This document shows, in pieces, positions 44,383 to 53,546 of a stretch of 64,000 nt of DNA. A model generated the notes under the pieces. That model saw only the letters and a list, made by a program, of their open reading frames with translations, was not told the origin of the DNA and ran no database searches. Each line of letters begins with the position of its first letter. Positions within the stretch are counted from its first letter, which is position 1. The stretch comes from Thermoguttaceae bacterium (GTDB taxonomy: Bacteria; Planctomycetota; Planctomycetia; Pirellulales; Thermoguttaceae): assembly GCA_017407125.1 (NCBI GenBank), contig JAFQXE010000025.1:218591-282590 (forward strand), in the 5' to 3' direction. The translations under genes were made by a program, and so were the position numbers.

Positions 44383-45192
44383 ATGCGATTTTTATTCATT
44401 CTCCTGCTGACGCTTTCGACTAGCGCGATAGCTCAAGACGCAGCCGCTGACGCAGCGCCAGCTCCTGTTGAGAGCTTTCAGCAGCAAACTCCTGCTCAAG
44501 CAGTTCAACCGGAAGTTCAAACGCAGTCAACCTTTTGGACGATTATCAGCGCAGGCGGAACAATCGGTTTGTTGATTTTCGCTCTATCGATTGCCAGCTT
44601 GACTTTAGCGATTGACCAGTTGCGAAAGCTCCGAAAGTCGGCGTTCATGCCGGAAGGACTGGCGCAACAGACGCGGGAATTGATTTCTCAGGGACAGCTG
44701 TTACAGGCAGATCAGTTGTGCCGGCAGTCGCCGTGCTGTTTGTCATACGTGATTAATGCTGGTTTGACCGAAGCGGACGGGGATTGGACGGACATCGAAA
44801 AGGCTCTGGAAGATTCGCTGGCGGAGCAGTCGGCGCAGTGCGGACGTAAAATAGAAATCTTGTCGGTAATCGGGAACATTGCCCCTATGTTAGGGCTGTT
44901 GGGAACGGTCGTCGGCATGGTTTATGCCTTTAGCGAACTGGCGAACACGCAGGGAACCCCCAAGCCGGCGGAGTTGGCGCAGGGCATCTATCTGGCTCTT
45001 GTTACAACGGTTGAAGGGCTTATTGTCGCGATTCCTTCGTTGGCTGCATTTGCCTATTTCCGAAGCCGATTGGATCAGATTATTACAGAAGTCGCATTTC
45101 AGGCGCAGTACGTTTTCATTCCGTTAAAGCGGCAGCTTCGCGCCGGTCGCCGCGTTGGCGCAACTATCCAGGCTCCACCAAAAAAGGCCTGA
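44383..45192 (+). CDS. MotA/TolQ/ExbB-type proton channel protein
   Basis: 269 residues. Signal peptide or N-terminal anchor (MRFLFILLLTLSTSAIAQ), a Pro/Ala-rich linker, then the MotA/TolQ/ExbB domain: TM1 (FWTIISAGGTIGLLIFALSIASL), a cytoplasmic helical loop, and TM2-TM3 with NIAPMLGLLGTVVGMVYAF and LAQGIYLALVTTVEGLIVAIPSL. Such subunits carry protons to power transport with an ExbD/TolR partner. No exbD or tonB is adjacent, which is unusual. Confidence 0.88.
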   Translation: MRFLFILLLTLSTSAIAQDAAADAAPAPVESFQQQTPAQAVQPEVQTQSTFWTIISAGGTIGLLIFALSIASLTLAIDQLRKLRKSAFMPEGLAQQTRELISQGQLLQADQLCRQSPCCLSYVINAGLTEADGDWTDIEKALEDSLAEQSAQCGRKIEILSVIGNIAPMLGLLGTVVGMVYAFSELANTQGTPKPAELAQGIYLALVTTVEGLIVAIPSLAAFAYFRSRLDQIITEVAFQAQYVFIPLKRQLRAGRRVGATIQAPPKKA

Positions 45193-45216
45193 CGCCATTC
45201 AGAGAACCTCTTAATT

Positions 45217-45328
45217 TTTTAAACACGAAATACACGAAATAAGCGAAAAAGACGAAATAATTTTAAAATATATTTTTAAAAATTTTCGTGTCCTTTCGTT
45301 CTATTCGTGTTTTTCGTGTTTTAAAAAA
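45217..45328. repeat. ACACGAA long hairpin copy 2
   Basis: Starts AAACACGAAATACACGAA and ends TTCGTGTTTTTCGTGTTTTA with an AT-rich centre, an imperfect 110-bp hairpin. Follows the ExbB-like gene. Confidence 0.7.
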
Positions 45329-45348
45329 CTACTGCCTACTGCCTCTTG

Positions 45349-45467
45349 CCTCCGTGGGTTAAAACCCACGGCTACTGATATTGAACCGCTAAAGCGGTTC
45401 TAGCGGATGCGCAAAGCGCCTCACAGAATTTTCTCGCAACTCGCAACTCGCAACTCGCAACTCGCTA
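45349..45467. repeat. Three short palindromes and CTCGCAA heptamers
   Basis: CCGTGGGTTAAAACCCACGG, GAACCGCTAAAGCGGTTC and GCGCAAAGCGC are lined up at 45353-45413, then CTCGCAA 7-mers (45433-45463). They lie between convergent genes and may end transcription. Confidence 0.6.
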
Positions 45468-46511
45468 CTAATTCTTCAGCGCTTTTCTCGCCGCTTTTTT
45501 AACGTAGACGTTATCGTCTTCAACGGCTTTGACAACGGCGGATTCAGCGTCTTTGTTGTCCATTGCCAGCCCCAAAGCGCGAATCGCCCAAACGCGAGTT
45601 AAATCGTTTTCGGATTCCGCCAGCGGCAGAACGCTTTCAACGGGAATCGCATAGTCGTTGGCAACTCCCTTTTCTTTGTACAGACAAATAGCGCGCAAGG
45701 CGCGGCGGCGAGCGACGTCGGTTTCGTTCGCCAGCAAACTGTGAACGGCGTCGTATTGTTTTTTGAGCATAAGAACGGTTCCGCAGTCGCGGGCGATGTC
45801 GTCTGAACCGGACTTTTCCAGAAGAATCGCCATTGTTCTATAGAAATCGGACAAGTCTTTCGAGTCGTCCTGCGCCAGGGAAATCAGTTCCGACAGAGCG
45901 GCGATTCGATTGAGCGTTGAGTTCTTTTTGAGCATTCCCAGCAAAGCGTCTTTTCCCTTCTGAGCGTTTGGCGAATCCGCCGGGGCGACTTTCCATAACG
46001 CTGCCGCGACCGCTGCCTTGACGGGTTCAATTAACTCAGATTGAGGGGCGTCGCCGGGTTCCGGTTCCGACCCGTCAAGCGGCGTTCCGTCCAGTAAAGC
46101 GGCCAGCGATTCTGCCGCCGATTCCGCTTCTGTCCCAAAGGCGCCTAACGACTGAGCTGTGCAAATACGAACGGCGTCCATTTTGGACTTAAGCGCTTCG
46201 GTCAACGTGGGAATCGCCTTTTTGTCCTGAATTCGACCCAGCGCCCAGGCACAGACTGCTCGCGTGTACTCGTATTCTTTGATATCCAGCAACCGTTCGC
46301 ACAATGCGTCGACGGCGGACGCTGCCGGCGCCCCGATTTCTCCCAGAGCGTACCCGGCATACCATCGCGTTCTGTTTTGAAGGTTTTCCGTCGATTCCGT
46401 TTTGGTCAGTCGAGCAGTCCAGTACGCGGCGTCTTTGCCGTTAAAAGTTCCTTCTTGAGCAAACAGGATTGTCGAGAATAACGTCAGCAGAGTAAAAAGT
46501 ATCGTTCGCAT
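45468..46511 (-). CDS. Exported HEAT-repeat protein
   Basis: 347 residues from the ATG at 46511 with signal peptide (MRTILFTLLTLFSTILFAQ). The first half has HEAT/PBS-lyase-like repeats: RWYAGYALGEIGAPAASAVDALCERLLD, AVCAWALGRIQDKKAIPTLTEAL, AVRICTAQSLGAFGTEAESAAESL; similar units at the end (RVWAIRALGLAMDNKDAE). It is probably a scaffold in the periplasm; partner unknown. Convergent to the ExbB-like gene. Confidence 0.8.
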   Translation of the reverse strand: MRTILFTLLTLFSTILFAQEGTFNGKDAAYWTARLTKTESTENLQNRTRWYAGYALGEIGAPAASAVDALCERLLDIKEYEYTRAVCAWALGRIQDKKAIPTLTEALKSKMDAVRICTAQSLGAFGTEAESAAESLAALLDGTPLDGSEPEPGDAPQSELIEPVKAAVAAALWKVAPADSPNAQKGKDALLGMLKKNSTLNRIAALSELISLAQDDSKDLSDFYRTMAILLEKSGSDDIARDCGTVLMLKKQYDAVHSLLANETDVARRRALRAICLYKEKGVANDYAIPVESVLPLAESENDLTRVWAIRALGLAMDNKDAESAVVKAVEDDNVYVKKAARKALKN

Positions 46512-46550
46512 GTTGTTTATAATATTGTTAGTTGCGAGTAGCGAGAGGAT

Positions 46551-46658
46551 TTTTAACACGAAATACTCGAAATAAGCGAAAAAGACGAAAGAATTTTAAA
46601 AAATATTTTTAAAAATTTTCGTGTCCTTTCGTTCTATTCGTGTTTTTCGTGTTTAAAA
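46551..46658. repeat. ACACGAA long hairpin copy 3
   Basis: TTAACACGAAATACTCGAAA at the left, TTCGTGTTTTTCGTGTTTAA at the right, with the same centre as copy 2. Lies between hpt and the HEAT gene. Confidence 0.7.
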
Positions 46659-46674
46659 AACTACTGCCTATTGC

Positions 46675-47208
46675 CTAATCTTGCATCCAAATATCCGGCA
46701 AATTTCTGTATCGTTCAGCAGCGTCCATGCCGTAGCCGTAGAGGAATTTGTTTGGAGCGGGCAAGCCGGGGAAATCGACCACGACGTCGGCTTCTCGCCG
46801 TTCCGGTTTGTCAATCAAAGCCGTGACCTTGACGGACGACGCGCCGTTACGCATACAGTATTCCCGCAGCTTGTTAATCGTCCAGCCGGAATCGACGATG
46901 TCTTCGATGAGCAGGACGTGACGCCGTTCCATGCTTATGGACGACGAATGCTGTATTGTAACCGTCCCGCTGGTGTGAGTGGCGTTTCCGTAACTGGACG
47001 CTCGAATGAAATCGATATCCAGGGGCGTTTTCATTTCGCGGACGAGGTCGGCGGCGAAAATAACGGCTCCTTTCAAAATGGCGATCGCCAGCAGCGGCCG
47101 TTCCGGCGTACAGACCCCGACGGGGGAATACCATTCGTCAATCTGTTTCGCCAAACTCGACACGTGCTCGGCTATCTCTTTTGCGGAATACAGGATCTTC
47201 GGTTCCAT
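46675..47208 (-). CDS. hpt: Hypoxanthine phosphoribosyltransferase
   Basis: 177 residues, normal length. Salvages hypoxanthine/guanine with PRPP. The PRPP loop VLLIEDIVDSGWTIN is intact, with Trp in place of the more usual Lys/Arg/Leu after DSG. LAIAILKGAVIFAADLVREM and the C-terminal FLYGYGMDAAERYRNLPDI (purine-binding region) are typical. Start ATG at 47208 with GGAG-like sequence upstream. Confidence 0.93.
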   Translation of the reverse strand: MEPKILYSAKEIAEHVSSLAKQIDEWYSPVGVCTPERPLLAIAILKGAVIFAADLVREMKTPLDIDFIRASSYGNATHTSGTVTIQHSSSISMERRHVLLIEDIVDSGWTINKLREYCMRNGASSVKVTALIDKPERREADVVVDFPGLPAPNKFLYGYGMDAAERYRNLPDIWMQD

Positions 47209-47384
47209 GGCTTTTTCATTCTCCTTTCATATACAATATTATAATCAGATGAGAATATTTTACAAGTGGCGCGACGAGAAGATTAGAACAAGAACGAAAG
47301 ACACGAAAAAAGGGAAGCGTCAATCGACATTCCCGTTTTGATTATTGTTTGTATTGCAAGAGGTTACTGGACGTTGACACCGTT

Positions 47385-48587
47385 TTACTGGAAAAACGCG
47401 TCGATTTCAGCTTTGCTGGATTTGAGCTGGGCTTTGATTTGGAGCAGGTTTTTCTGCTGCGTCAGGACGTCTTTTTTGAACGTCTGGAGCTGAGTGAGGC
47501 TGACTTCGCCGCGGTCGGCGCCTTGCTGCAGCGCGGAGAGCGTCTGCTGCTGTTCCGGTTCGATGTTATTTTGGAAATATTCCAGCTGTTCGTATGCGGT
47601 TTTGTAACTGATAAAGGCGTCGACGAGTTTTTTCTGGATCGCCAGCGCCGCCGATTCCGTTTCGGACTGCGCCTGGCAGATCTGGGCTTGCGCCTGGGCG
47701 ATCGCCCCCTGATTTTTGTTACGCAGCGGGAACGGGACGGAAACCGTTACAAGACCGGTCGTGTATCGGGACGAGCAGTCGTACTGAACGCCCGCTTCGA
47801 CGGTAACGTTGGGCTTTGCCCGCGCGACTTCCGCATGGTACTGGGCGCTGGCGATAAGGTAATTCGTCTGCGCTCGCGCCAATTCCGGCGACTGGCTTTC
47901 CAACCGCGATATAATGTCTTGCCATTCCAGTTTCTCATCGGGGGTGTCGAGAACGTCTTCCATGACGTCCGCCGGCAAATCCGGGTTTCCGACGCAGCAC
48001 GCCAGCTGTTTCCACGCCTTCCAGTACAGCGTTTTCGACTGCTGACATTCCCAGTCGGCGTTTTTCATTTCCAGCCGAACCTGATAGACGTCCGCCAAGG
48101 TAATCTGCCCGCTTTTGTATAAGGACTCGGATTTTTCGAGCTGATTCCGGACGATGTCGCAAATTTTTTCGTTGTAGTCGACGATGCGGCGCGCCAGCAT
48201 GACCTCATATGCCGCCTGACGGACTTCTTTAATTACCATCAGCCGCGCGACGGAGTAGTCGTACTGAGCGGCGAGGATTTCCTGATCGACGACGTGCTGA
48301 TCTTTGCGGAGTTTGTCTGCCGTTACGATTTCCTGACTAATCGTACCGCCCTGAAAGCCGGCTCTGCCGTCGTTTCCCATTTCCGCGCCGGTATAGCTGA
48401 AAACCGGATTCGGACCCAGCCCCGCCTGGAGTCGTTTGCCTTGCAACGCCTGGATTTTTTGTATTTCCGCCCTCAGAGCGGGATGGAAACTCTGAGCCTG
48501 CGTTTCCAGCTCCGCCAGAGTGTACGCATCCGCCGTCGTTACGCTTAACGCTGCGATGAGAATTACCAGTCCAAAGGCGTGTTTCAT
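47385..48587 (-). CDS. TolC-family outer-membrane efflux protein
   Basis: 400 residues. Signal peptide (MKHAFGLVILIAALSVTTADA) followed by two TolC-type coiled-coil repeats (LETQAQSFHPALRAEIQKIQAL ... SESLYKSGQITLADVYQVRLEMKNA; AQTNYLIASAQYHAEVARAKPNVTVEAGVQYD ... RGEVSLTQLQTFKKDVLTQQKNLLQ). Third gene, 213 bp after the RND pump gene with a repeat in between; it forms the outer-membrane exit of a CzcCBA/CusCBA-type metal efflux system. Confidence 0.9.
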   Translation of the reverse strand: MKHAFGLVILIAALSVTTADAYTLAELETQAQSFHPALRAEIQKIQALQGKRLQAGLGPNPVFSYTGAEMGNDGRAGFQGGTISQEIVTADKLRKDQHVVDQEILAAQYDYSVARLMVIKEVRQAAYEVMLARRIVDYNEKICDIVRNQLEKSESLYKSGQITLADVYQVRLEMKNADWECQQSKTLYWKAWKQLACCVGNPDLPADVMEDVLDTPDEKLEWQDIISRLESQSPELARAQTNYLIASAQYHAEVARAKPNVTVEAGVQYDCSSRYTTGLVTVSVPFPLRNKNQGAIAQAQAQICQAQSETESAALAIQKKLVDAFISYKTAYEQLEYFQNNIEPEQQQTLSALQQGADRGEVSLTQLQTFKKDVLTQQKNLLQIKAQLKSSKAEIDAFFQ

Positions 48588-48727
48588 AATCTAAAACGTT
48601 TTGTATCAAGGTATTATGAAAAATCAACAATAGTTGACGTCTATAATCCTTATTCGGATTATTCGTTATAATCGGAATAATCGATACAGAACTTTAGGGG
48701 TATGGAGTTGAAAGGCGTAAACGCTTT

Positions 48728-48794
48728 CGGGGAGCGGACATTGTCCGCGAAATCAAAGGTTGATTGTATTTAGGCGGGTAATACCCGCCCCCCG
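48728..48794. repeat. Double-hairpin element copy 4
   Basis: CGGGGAG, palindrome GCGGACATTGTCCGC, 22-bp spacer, palindrome GGCGGGTAATACCCGCC, CCCCGG. It ends 6 bp before the stop of the RND pump gene and separates it from the TolC gene, so it may affect the operon's relative expression. Confidence 0.8.
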
Positions 48795-48800
48795 GAAACA

Positions 48801-51800
48801 TTACTCTCTGCTCCCTTGCCTTTTCTTGGCGTAGAATTCCCAGAACAGCGCTGGGCGGACGAGGAATTCCATGAGCGTTGAGGTCAGAAGCCCGCCTACG
48901 ACGACGGTTGCAATCGGATACAGAATTTCTCTGCCGGGTTCGTTGGCGGCGAACGTCAGCGGCAACAAGCCGATCGCCGAGGTCAACGCTGTCATCAGCA
49001 TGGGGGCGACGCGCTGGCGTCCCGCTCGAACTATCATGTCTTTGCAGAACGTATCCCCTTCGTAGCGAACCAGATGCAGGTAATGGTCGATTAGCAGAAT
49101 TCCGTTTCTGGAGGCGATGCCGCACAGAGAGATCATACCGACGAGGTTCGGAACCGTTCGCGCCTGCCCGGTGATGAGCATAGCCGCAACGCCGCCGACC
49201 AAAGCCAGAGGCAGAATCGACATGATTTGCAGGCTCAGATTGACGCTTTTGAACATGCTGTACAAGACCATGAACACGCCGACCAGAGACAGACATGTCA
49301 AAAGCATGATTTGCCGGGACGCCGCCTGTTCCGACTCGAACAGCCCCGCCAGTTCAATTTCGACGTTGTCCTCTGTCAGCTCTTTCATGTACGGAGCCAG
49401 CGCAGCTTCGATGTCCTCTTTGACGTCGACGGCGCCGCGTTTTCTCGGATTGGACTGTATCATAATCTGAGGGCGTCCTTTTTCGTGGTCGATTTGACTC
49501 GGCCCGCTGGACTGGGTGTCGATTTGAGCAACGCTTTCCAGCGGGATTCGACCTCCGCCGGGCGTTCCAATGGGCATCTGCGACAATTCCTGAAGGTTCT
49601 CGCGGTACTTGTCCGCCAAGCGGATGAGAACTTCAAACGACCGCTGCCCTTCGATGATTTCCGTCGCAACGCGCCCGTTCATGGCGGTGTAAATAATCTC
49701 GTTGACGTCGCCCGGTCGAAGCCCGTACTGCGCCAGCTGGTCGCGTTTGAGCGTAATTCTGACTTGCGGGATGTCAACCTGAATGGGGTCTGCGCGCAGC
49801 GACCCGACGTCTGGAATGTCCTTGAGGAGTTCCTGAATTCGTTTGGCTCGCTGACGAATCACGCTCGGGCTGTCGCCTCGAACTTTAATGGCGATTTTGG
49901 ATCGCGTACCGCTTCTGAGGTGGTTGATTAAATGCTGCAGCGGCTGGTCGTAAAAGGCGACGGTTCCGGGAATGGATTTCGGGTCGATGAGCTTAACCGT
50001 ATCGTCGATAATCTCGTTGAGCTTTCTGCCGGAATTGGGGTCAAGAGAAACAATCATTTCCGACGTGTTGACTGGTACGGCGTGTTCGTCCATTTCCGAA
50101 CGTCCAACGCGGCAAACCACGGATTTGACGCCGGGGATTTTCAGCAGCTGGGCGGAAAGTTTGTCCGCCATGGCAGACGTCGTTTCCAGCGAAGAGCCGG
50201 GCATGAGGTCCATATTGACCTGCAGCGCGCCTTCGTTAAACGGCGGGATGAAGTCTCGATCCATATTGAAAAACGCCCAGCCCGCCCACAAAATCAGAGC
50301 GCACGATAAAACCATGATGGTCTTGGGAAACGTCATCGAAAATCGAATCAGTCCTTCAGCAATCCACTGCACGAATCGAAGAACGATTCCGACCGACTTC
50401 CGCCCGTCGACGTCGCCCTGAACCGCCTGACGTCTTGCCGCGCCGGGTAAAAGGATGTAGCACAGAACAGGCGTTACTGTTACAGAGACCATCAACGACG
50501 ACAGAATCGAAACGATATACGCCATTCCCAGCGGGGAGAACAGCTTCCCTTCAATTCCAACCAGGAAGAACAGCGGGAGGAATACCAGCACAACGATCAT
50601 CGTCCCGTGAACAATCGAGTTTCGGATTTCTGCCGAGGCGTTAAAGACGATGTTTAGCAGCGTCTTGTTATCCGCGGGCGTGGACTCTGTCCTGTTGGCG
50701 TAAAAGAGTTTCAGCCGCCGGAAGACGTTTTCGACGTCAACAATTCCGTCGTCGACCAGTTCCCCAATCGCCACCGCCAAACCGCCCAGGGTCATTGTAT
50801 TAACGGACAATCCAAACCAGGAGAAAACCAGACAGGCGGCGATAATCGACAACGGCATGGCGATAATCGTAATAAGCGTCGTCCTCAGATTCATCAAAAA
50901 CAAAACCAGAGTCGCCACGACCAGAGCCGCGCCAATCCAAAGGGCTTCAATGCAGTTCGACACCGCCAGATCGATAAACGTCTGCTGTTCGTAGAGCGTC
51001 TCGATCGTCAAACCCGGGTACTGGCGATTGAGCATGCTTTGAATCTTCTGCATCTCCTTGTGGATTTGAGCGGTCAGAGCGCGGGTGTCTTTTGCCGGCT
51101 GTTTGCCGATGTTCAACACAACGCACGGACGCTGTTCGCCGTGGATGTGAGCAGAGGCGTCGCCCACTTTTACCGCGCCCGCCTCGACGACGTCCGCAAC
51201 CTGTTCCAGAAGCAGCGCCGGCTGACGCGAGCCGTCAACGACAATCTGCTGAAGGTCTTCGATTTTTTCGATTCGCCCTACAGCGCGAACCAGATACTGA
51301 TTGGGACCTTGATTCACCAGATACCCGCCGGTAACGTTGCTGTTGGACTGCTCGATTGCGGAAACAACCTGATCCAGCGTAACGTTGTACGAAAGCAGGT
51401 CGTCCGTCCGAACGCGAATCTGATACTGCTTGCGCTCGCCGCCGGTTGGATAGACTTCCGCCACGCCCTCAATTCCCATCAAACGCGGTCGAATCACCCA
51501 GTCAGCCGTCGTCCGCAAATCTATGGGCGACATCTGATCGCTTTCATCCCAAATGCAAAGCATGAGGATTTGCCCCATAACAGAGCTTAACGGCGTCATT
51601 CGCGGCAGAACGCCTTCCGGGAGGGCGTCGCCCGTTGAAGACAAGCACTCCGAAACAATCTGACGCGCTCGATACGGCTCAACGTTCCAGTCAAAATCGA
51701 CTACGACAACGGACAACCCTGCGGAGGACTGAGATCGAATCGCTTCCACTCCAGCCGCGCCGTTAAGAGCCGTTTCAATCGGACGGGTAATCTGAACGGC

Positions 51801-51983
51801 GATTTCCTCGGGCGCCATACCGGGACATTCTGTCATGACGGTAACCCGGGGACGGTTCAAGTCCGGCAAAACGTCAATCGGAAGATTTATGGTTTTATAT
51901 CCGCCATAGCCGATTAACAGAGCGGCAAGGACAAGAATTAACGTCTTATTCGACAGCGAAAAGCTGATTATTTTATTAAACAT
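48801..51983 (-). CDS. Heavy-metal efflux RND transporter (CzcA/CusA family)
   Basis: 1060 residues, full-length inner-membrane proton/metal antiporter. N-terminal TM helix (NKTLILVLAALLIGYG), LPIDVLPDLNRPRVTVMTECPGMAPEEIAVQITRPIETALNG typical of HME-RND, TM4 LGGLAVAIGELVDDGIVDVENVFRRL with charged residues for proton relay, and a repeat of the fold in the second half (GMISLCGIASRNGILLIDHYLHL). The substrate, Cu/Ag or Zn/Co/Ni, cannot be fixed from these motifs. Middle gene of the operon with adaptor upstream (51-bp gap). Confidence 0.93.
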   Translation of the reverse strand: MFNKIISFSLSNKTLILVLAALLIGYGGYKTINLPIDVLPDLNRPRVTVMTECPGMAPEEIAVQITRPIETALNGAAGVEAIRSQSSAGLSVVVVDFDWNVEPYRARQIVSECLSSTGDALPEGVLPRMTPLSSVMGQILMLCIWDESDQMSPIDLRTTADWVIRPRLMGIEGVAEVYPTGGERKQYQIRVRTDDLLSYNVTLDQVVSAIEQSNSNVTGGYLVNQGPNQYLVRAVGRIEKIEDLQQIVVDGSRQPALLLEQVADVVEAGAVKVGDASAHIHGEQRPCVVLNIGKQPAKDTRALTAQIHKEMQKIQSMLNRQYPGLTIETLYEQQTFIDLAVSNCIEALWIGAALVVATLVLFLMNLRTTLITIIAMPLSIIAACLVFSWFGLSVNTMTLGGLAVAIGELVDDGIVDVENVFRRLKLFYANRTESTPADNKTLLNIVFNASAEIRNSIVHGTMIVVLVFLPLFFLVGIEGKLFSPLGMAYIVSILSSLMVSVTVTPVLCYILLPGAARRQAVQGDVDGRKSVGIVLRFVQWIAEGLIRFSMTFPKTIMVLSCALILWAGWAFFNMDRDFIPPFNEGALQVNMDLMPGSSLETTSAMADKLSAQLLKIPGVKSVVCRVGRSEMDEHAVPVNTSEMIVSLDPNSGRKLNEIIDDTVKLIDPKSIPGTVAFYDQPLQHLINHLRSGTRSKIAIKVRGDSPSVIRQRAKRIQELLKDIPDVGSLRADPIQVDIPQVRITLKRDQLAQYGLRPGDVNEIIYTAMNGRVATEIIEGQRSFEVLIRLADKYRENLQELSQMPIGTPGGGRIPLESVAQIDTQSSGPSQIDHEKGRPQIMIQSNPRKRGAVDVKEDIEAALAPYMKELTEDNVEIELAGLFESEQAASRQIMLLTCLSLVGVFMVLYSMFKSVNLSLQIMSILPLALVGGVAAMLITGQARTVPNLVGMISLCGIASRNGILLIDHYLHLVRYEGDTFCKDMIVRAGRQRVAPMLMTALTSAIGLLPLTFAANEPGREILYPIATVVVGGLLTSTLMEFLVRPALFWEFYAKKRQGSRE

Positions 51984-52034
51984 TACTGTTTAGAAGATTA
52001 AATGGGTGGGGTAATAAATATGCTGAAACCGTTC

Positions 52035-53546
52035 TCAGTGATCTCCGCACGGACAGGCAGACTGCAGTTTTCCGCCGCCGGCGTCCAGAGCGATTTGAAG
52101 TTGCGACGCGCCGCGAAGAGCGATTTTAACTCCCGGAGCAATCGAGCCGTCGTTGGCAAGAACAACCTCCGTCTGCGTTTGATGAAGGACGTGAACCGGA
52201 CGGCGAATAAACGTCTTGTGTCCTTCTTCCACGTCTGAAAGCTCAAAGACGTAACAGTCCGCCTGTTGACGCGCAACAGCCCAAACGGGAACGATTATAC
52301 AATTCTCAATCTTTTCGTACGGAACGGAAAGCTGGCATCGCTGCCCCGGCTTGAACCGCCATGACAAAAACGGGTTGCCAGACGTCGTTTCTTCGTTGTG
52401 CTGTTCCAATTCGTTGTCCAGTTCGATATAAAAATTCAGAGTACGATCATCGCTGTTGACCCGGTTGTTGATGTTGCGAATATTCAAATCTGTAACTTTT
52501 TCAAGGTCGCGCCCTGACTGCGTAAAGAGTGCTGTTACATTCGCCCCGTTTTCCATTGCCGCCGCCAGATCGCGTTCGTTGTAGGCGTACGCGCTGCCGC
52601 GAATGAGCAGCTGATCCATGTCGGAAACCTGACACAGCGGTTCGCCAAGATTTATGCTTTGTCCTTTTTGAACGTAAATGGCGTCCATCTGCTGATGGTG
52701 ATCGCAATGTTCTTCCGCTTCTCTTTTACCATTGACGCAATCTTCGTTAGTTTCGGGAGCGTACACCGTTACCATGGAAATAATCTCCCGGTTTTTAATG
52801 AGCTTGTTTTCGACTTCGTCAGCGGGCAAGCCATTGAGAAGCAATACGCTCGTTTTAGCCTTCAACGCTGCGTCGTTTTCCATTTTCTGAAAAGCGACGT
52901 CACGTTTTGCCTGCGGCGCCAAACCGTCTTCCAAACCCGACAGACGCTGTTCCTCTTTGAGAATAATATCGCGTTTTTGAATCAACGCCAGCAGATCCGA
53001 CTGCGCGTTAATAACGTCTTCACGAGTCAGGCGGATGTCAAACAACGCCTGACCGTTTTGAATCATCTGTCCGGGATGAAAATATATCTTTTCGACGACC
53101 CCGCTGACCGGCGACGGGATTTTTGTCAGCGTTTCTCCAGGACGCTCTTCCAGAATGGCAGGAAACGTCAGCGTTTTATCGTACGAACCAACTTTAATCT
53201 CGCCAAAATCGGAATCCTTTTCAATTCCAATATTAGCCAACGCCTGATTTGACAACTCAAGCGTCATCACTTGCTCGTGATTATGCCCGTCATGATCGCT
53301 ATGATTATGCCCGGCATGATCGTGCCCATCGTGGTCATCATCATGGTCGTCATGCTTTGCGTGGTCATGGCCGTCGTGGTCGTCATGCTTTGCGTGGTCA
53401 TGGCCGTCGTGGTCGTCGTGATGATCTTTCTCACCGCTAATTGAATGAATCCATGAATTGACGCTTCCATGAACCGCCGGGACAAAGTAATAAACTAAAG
53501 CCGCTGCAATACACAGCGCTACAATTCCGATAATAATTTTTTTCAT
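52035..53546 (-). CDS. Metal-efflux periplasmic adaptor with His-rich N-terminus
   Basis: 503 residues, membrane-fusion protein of the CzcB/CusB type. An N-terminal anchor (MKKIIIGIVALCIAAALVYYFV) is followed by a stretch of about 50 residues (about 42-90) of HDDHDGHDHAKH repeats, likely a metal-binding segment, then the lipoyl/hairpin part (PSPVSGVVEKIYFHPGQMIQNGQALFDIRLTREDVINAQSDL) and a beta-barrel part. A second His-rich short block (EEHCDHHQQ) and C-terminal CPCGDH may bind metal as well. First gene of the operon with the RND pump and TolC. Confidence 0.92.
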   Translation of the reverse strand: MKKIIIGIVALCIAAALVYYFVPAVHGSVNSWIHSISGEKDHHDDHDGHDHAKHDDHDGHDHAKHDDHDDDHDGHDHAGHNHSDHDGHNHEQVMTLELSNQALANIGIEKDSDFGEIKVGSYDKTLTFPAILEERPGETLTKIPSPVSGVVEKIYFHPGQMIQNGQALFDIRLTREDVINAQSDLLALIQKRDIILKEEQRLSGLEDGLAPQAKRDVAFQKMENDAALKAKTSVLLLNGLPADEVENKLIKNREIISMVTVYAPETNEDCVNGKREAEEHCDHHQQMDAIYVQKGQSINLGEPLCQVSDMDQLLIRGSAYAYNERDLAAAMENGANVTALFTQSGRDLEKVTDLNIRNINNRVNSDDRTLNFYIELDNELEQHNEETTSGNPFLSWRFKPGQRCQLSVPYEKIENCIIVPVWAVARQQADCYVFELSDVEEGHKTFIRRPVHVLHQTQTEVVLANDGSIAPGVKIALRGASQLQIALDAGGGKLQSACPCGDH

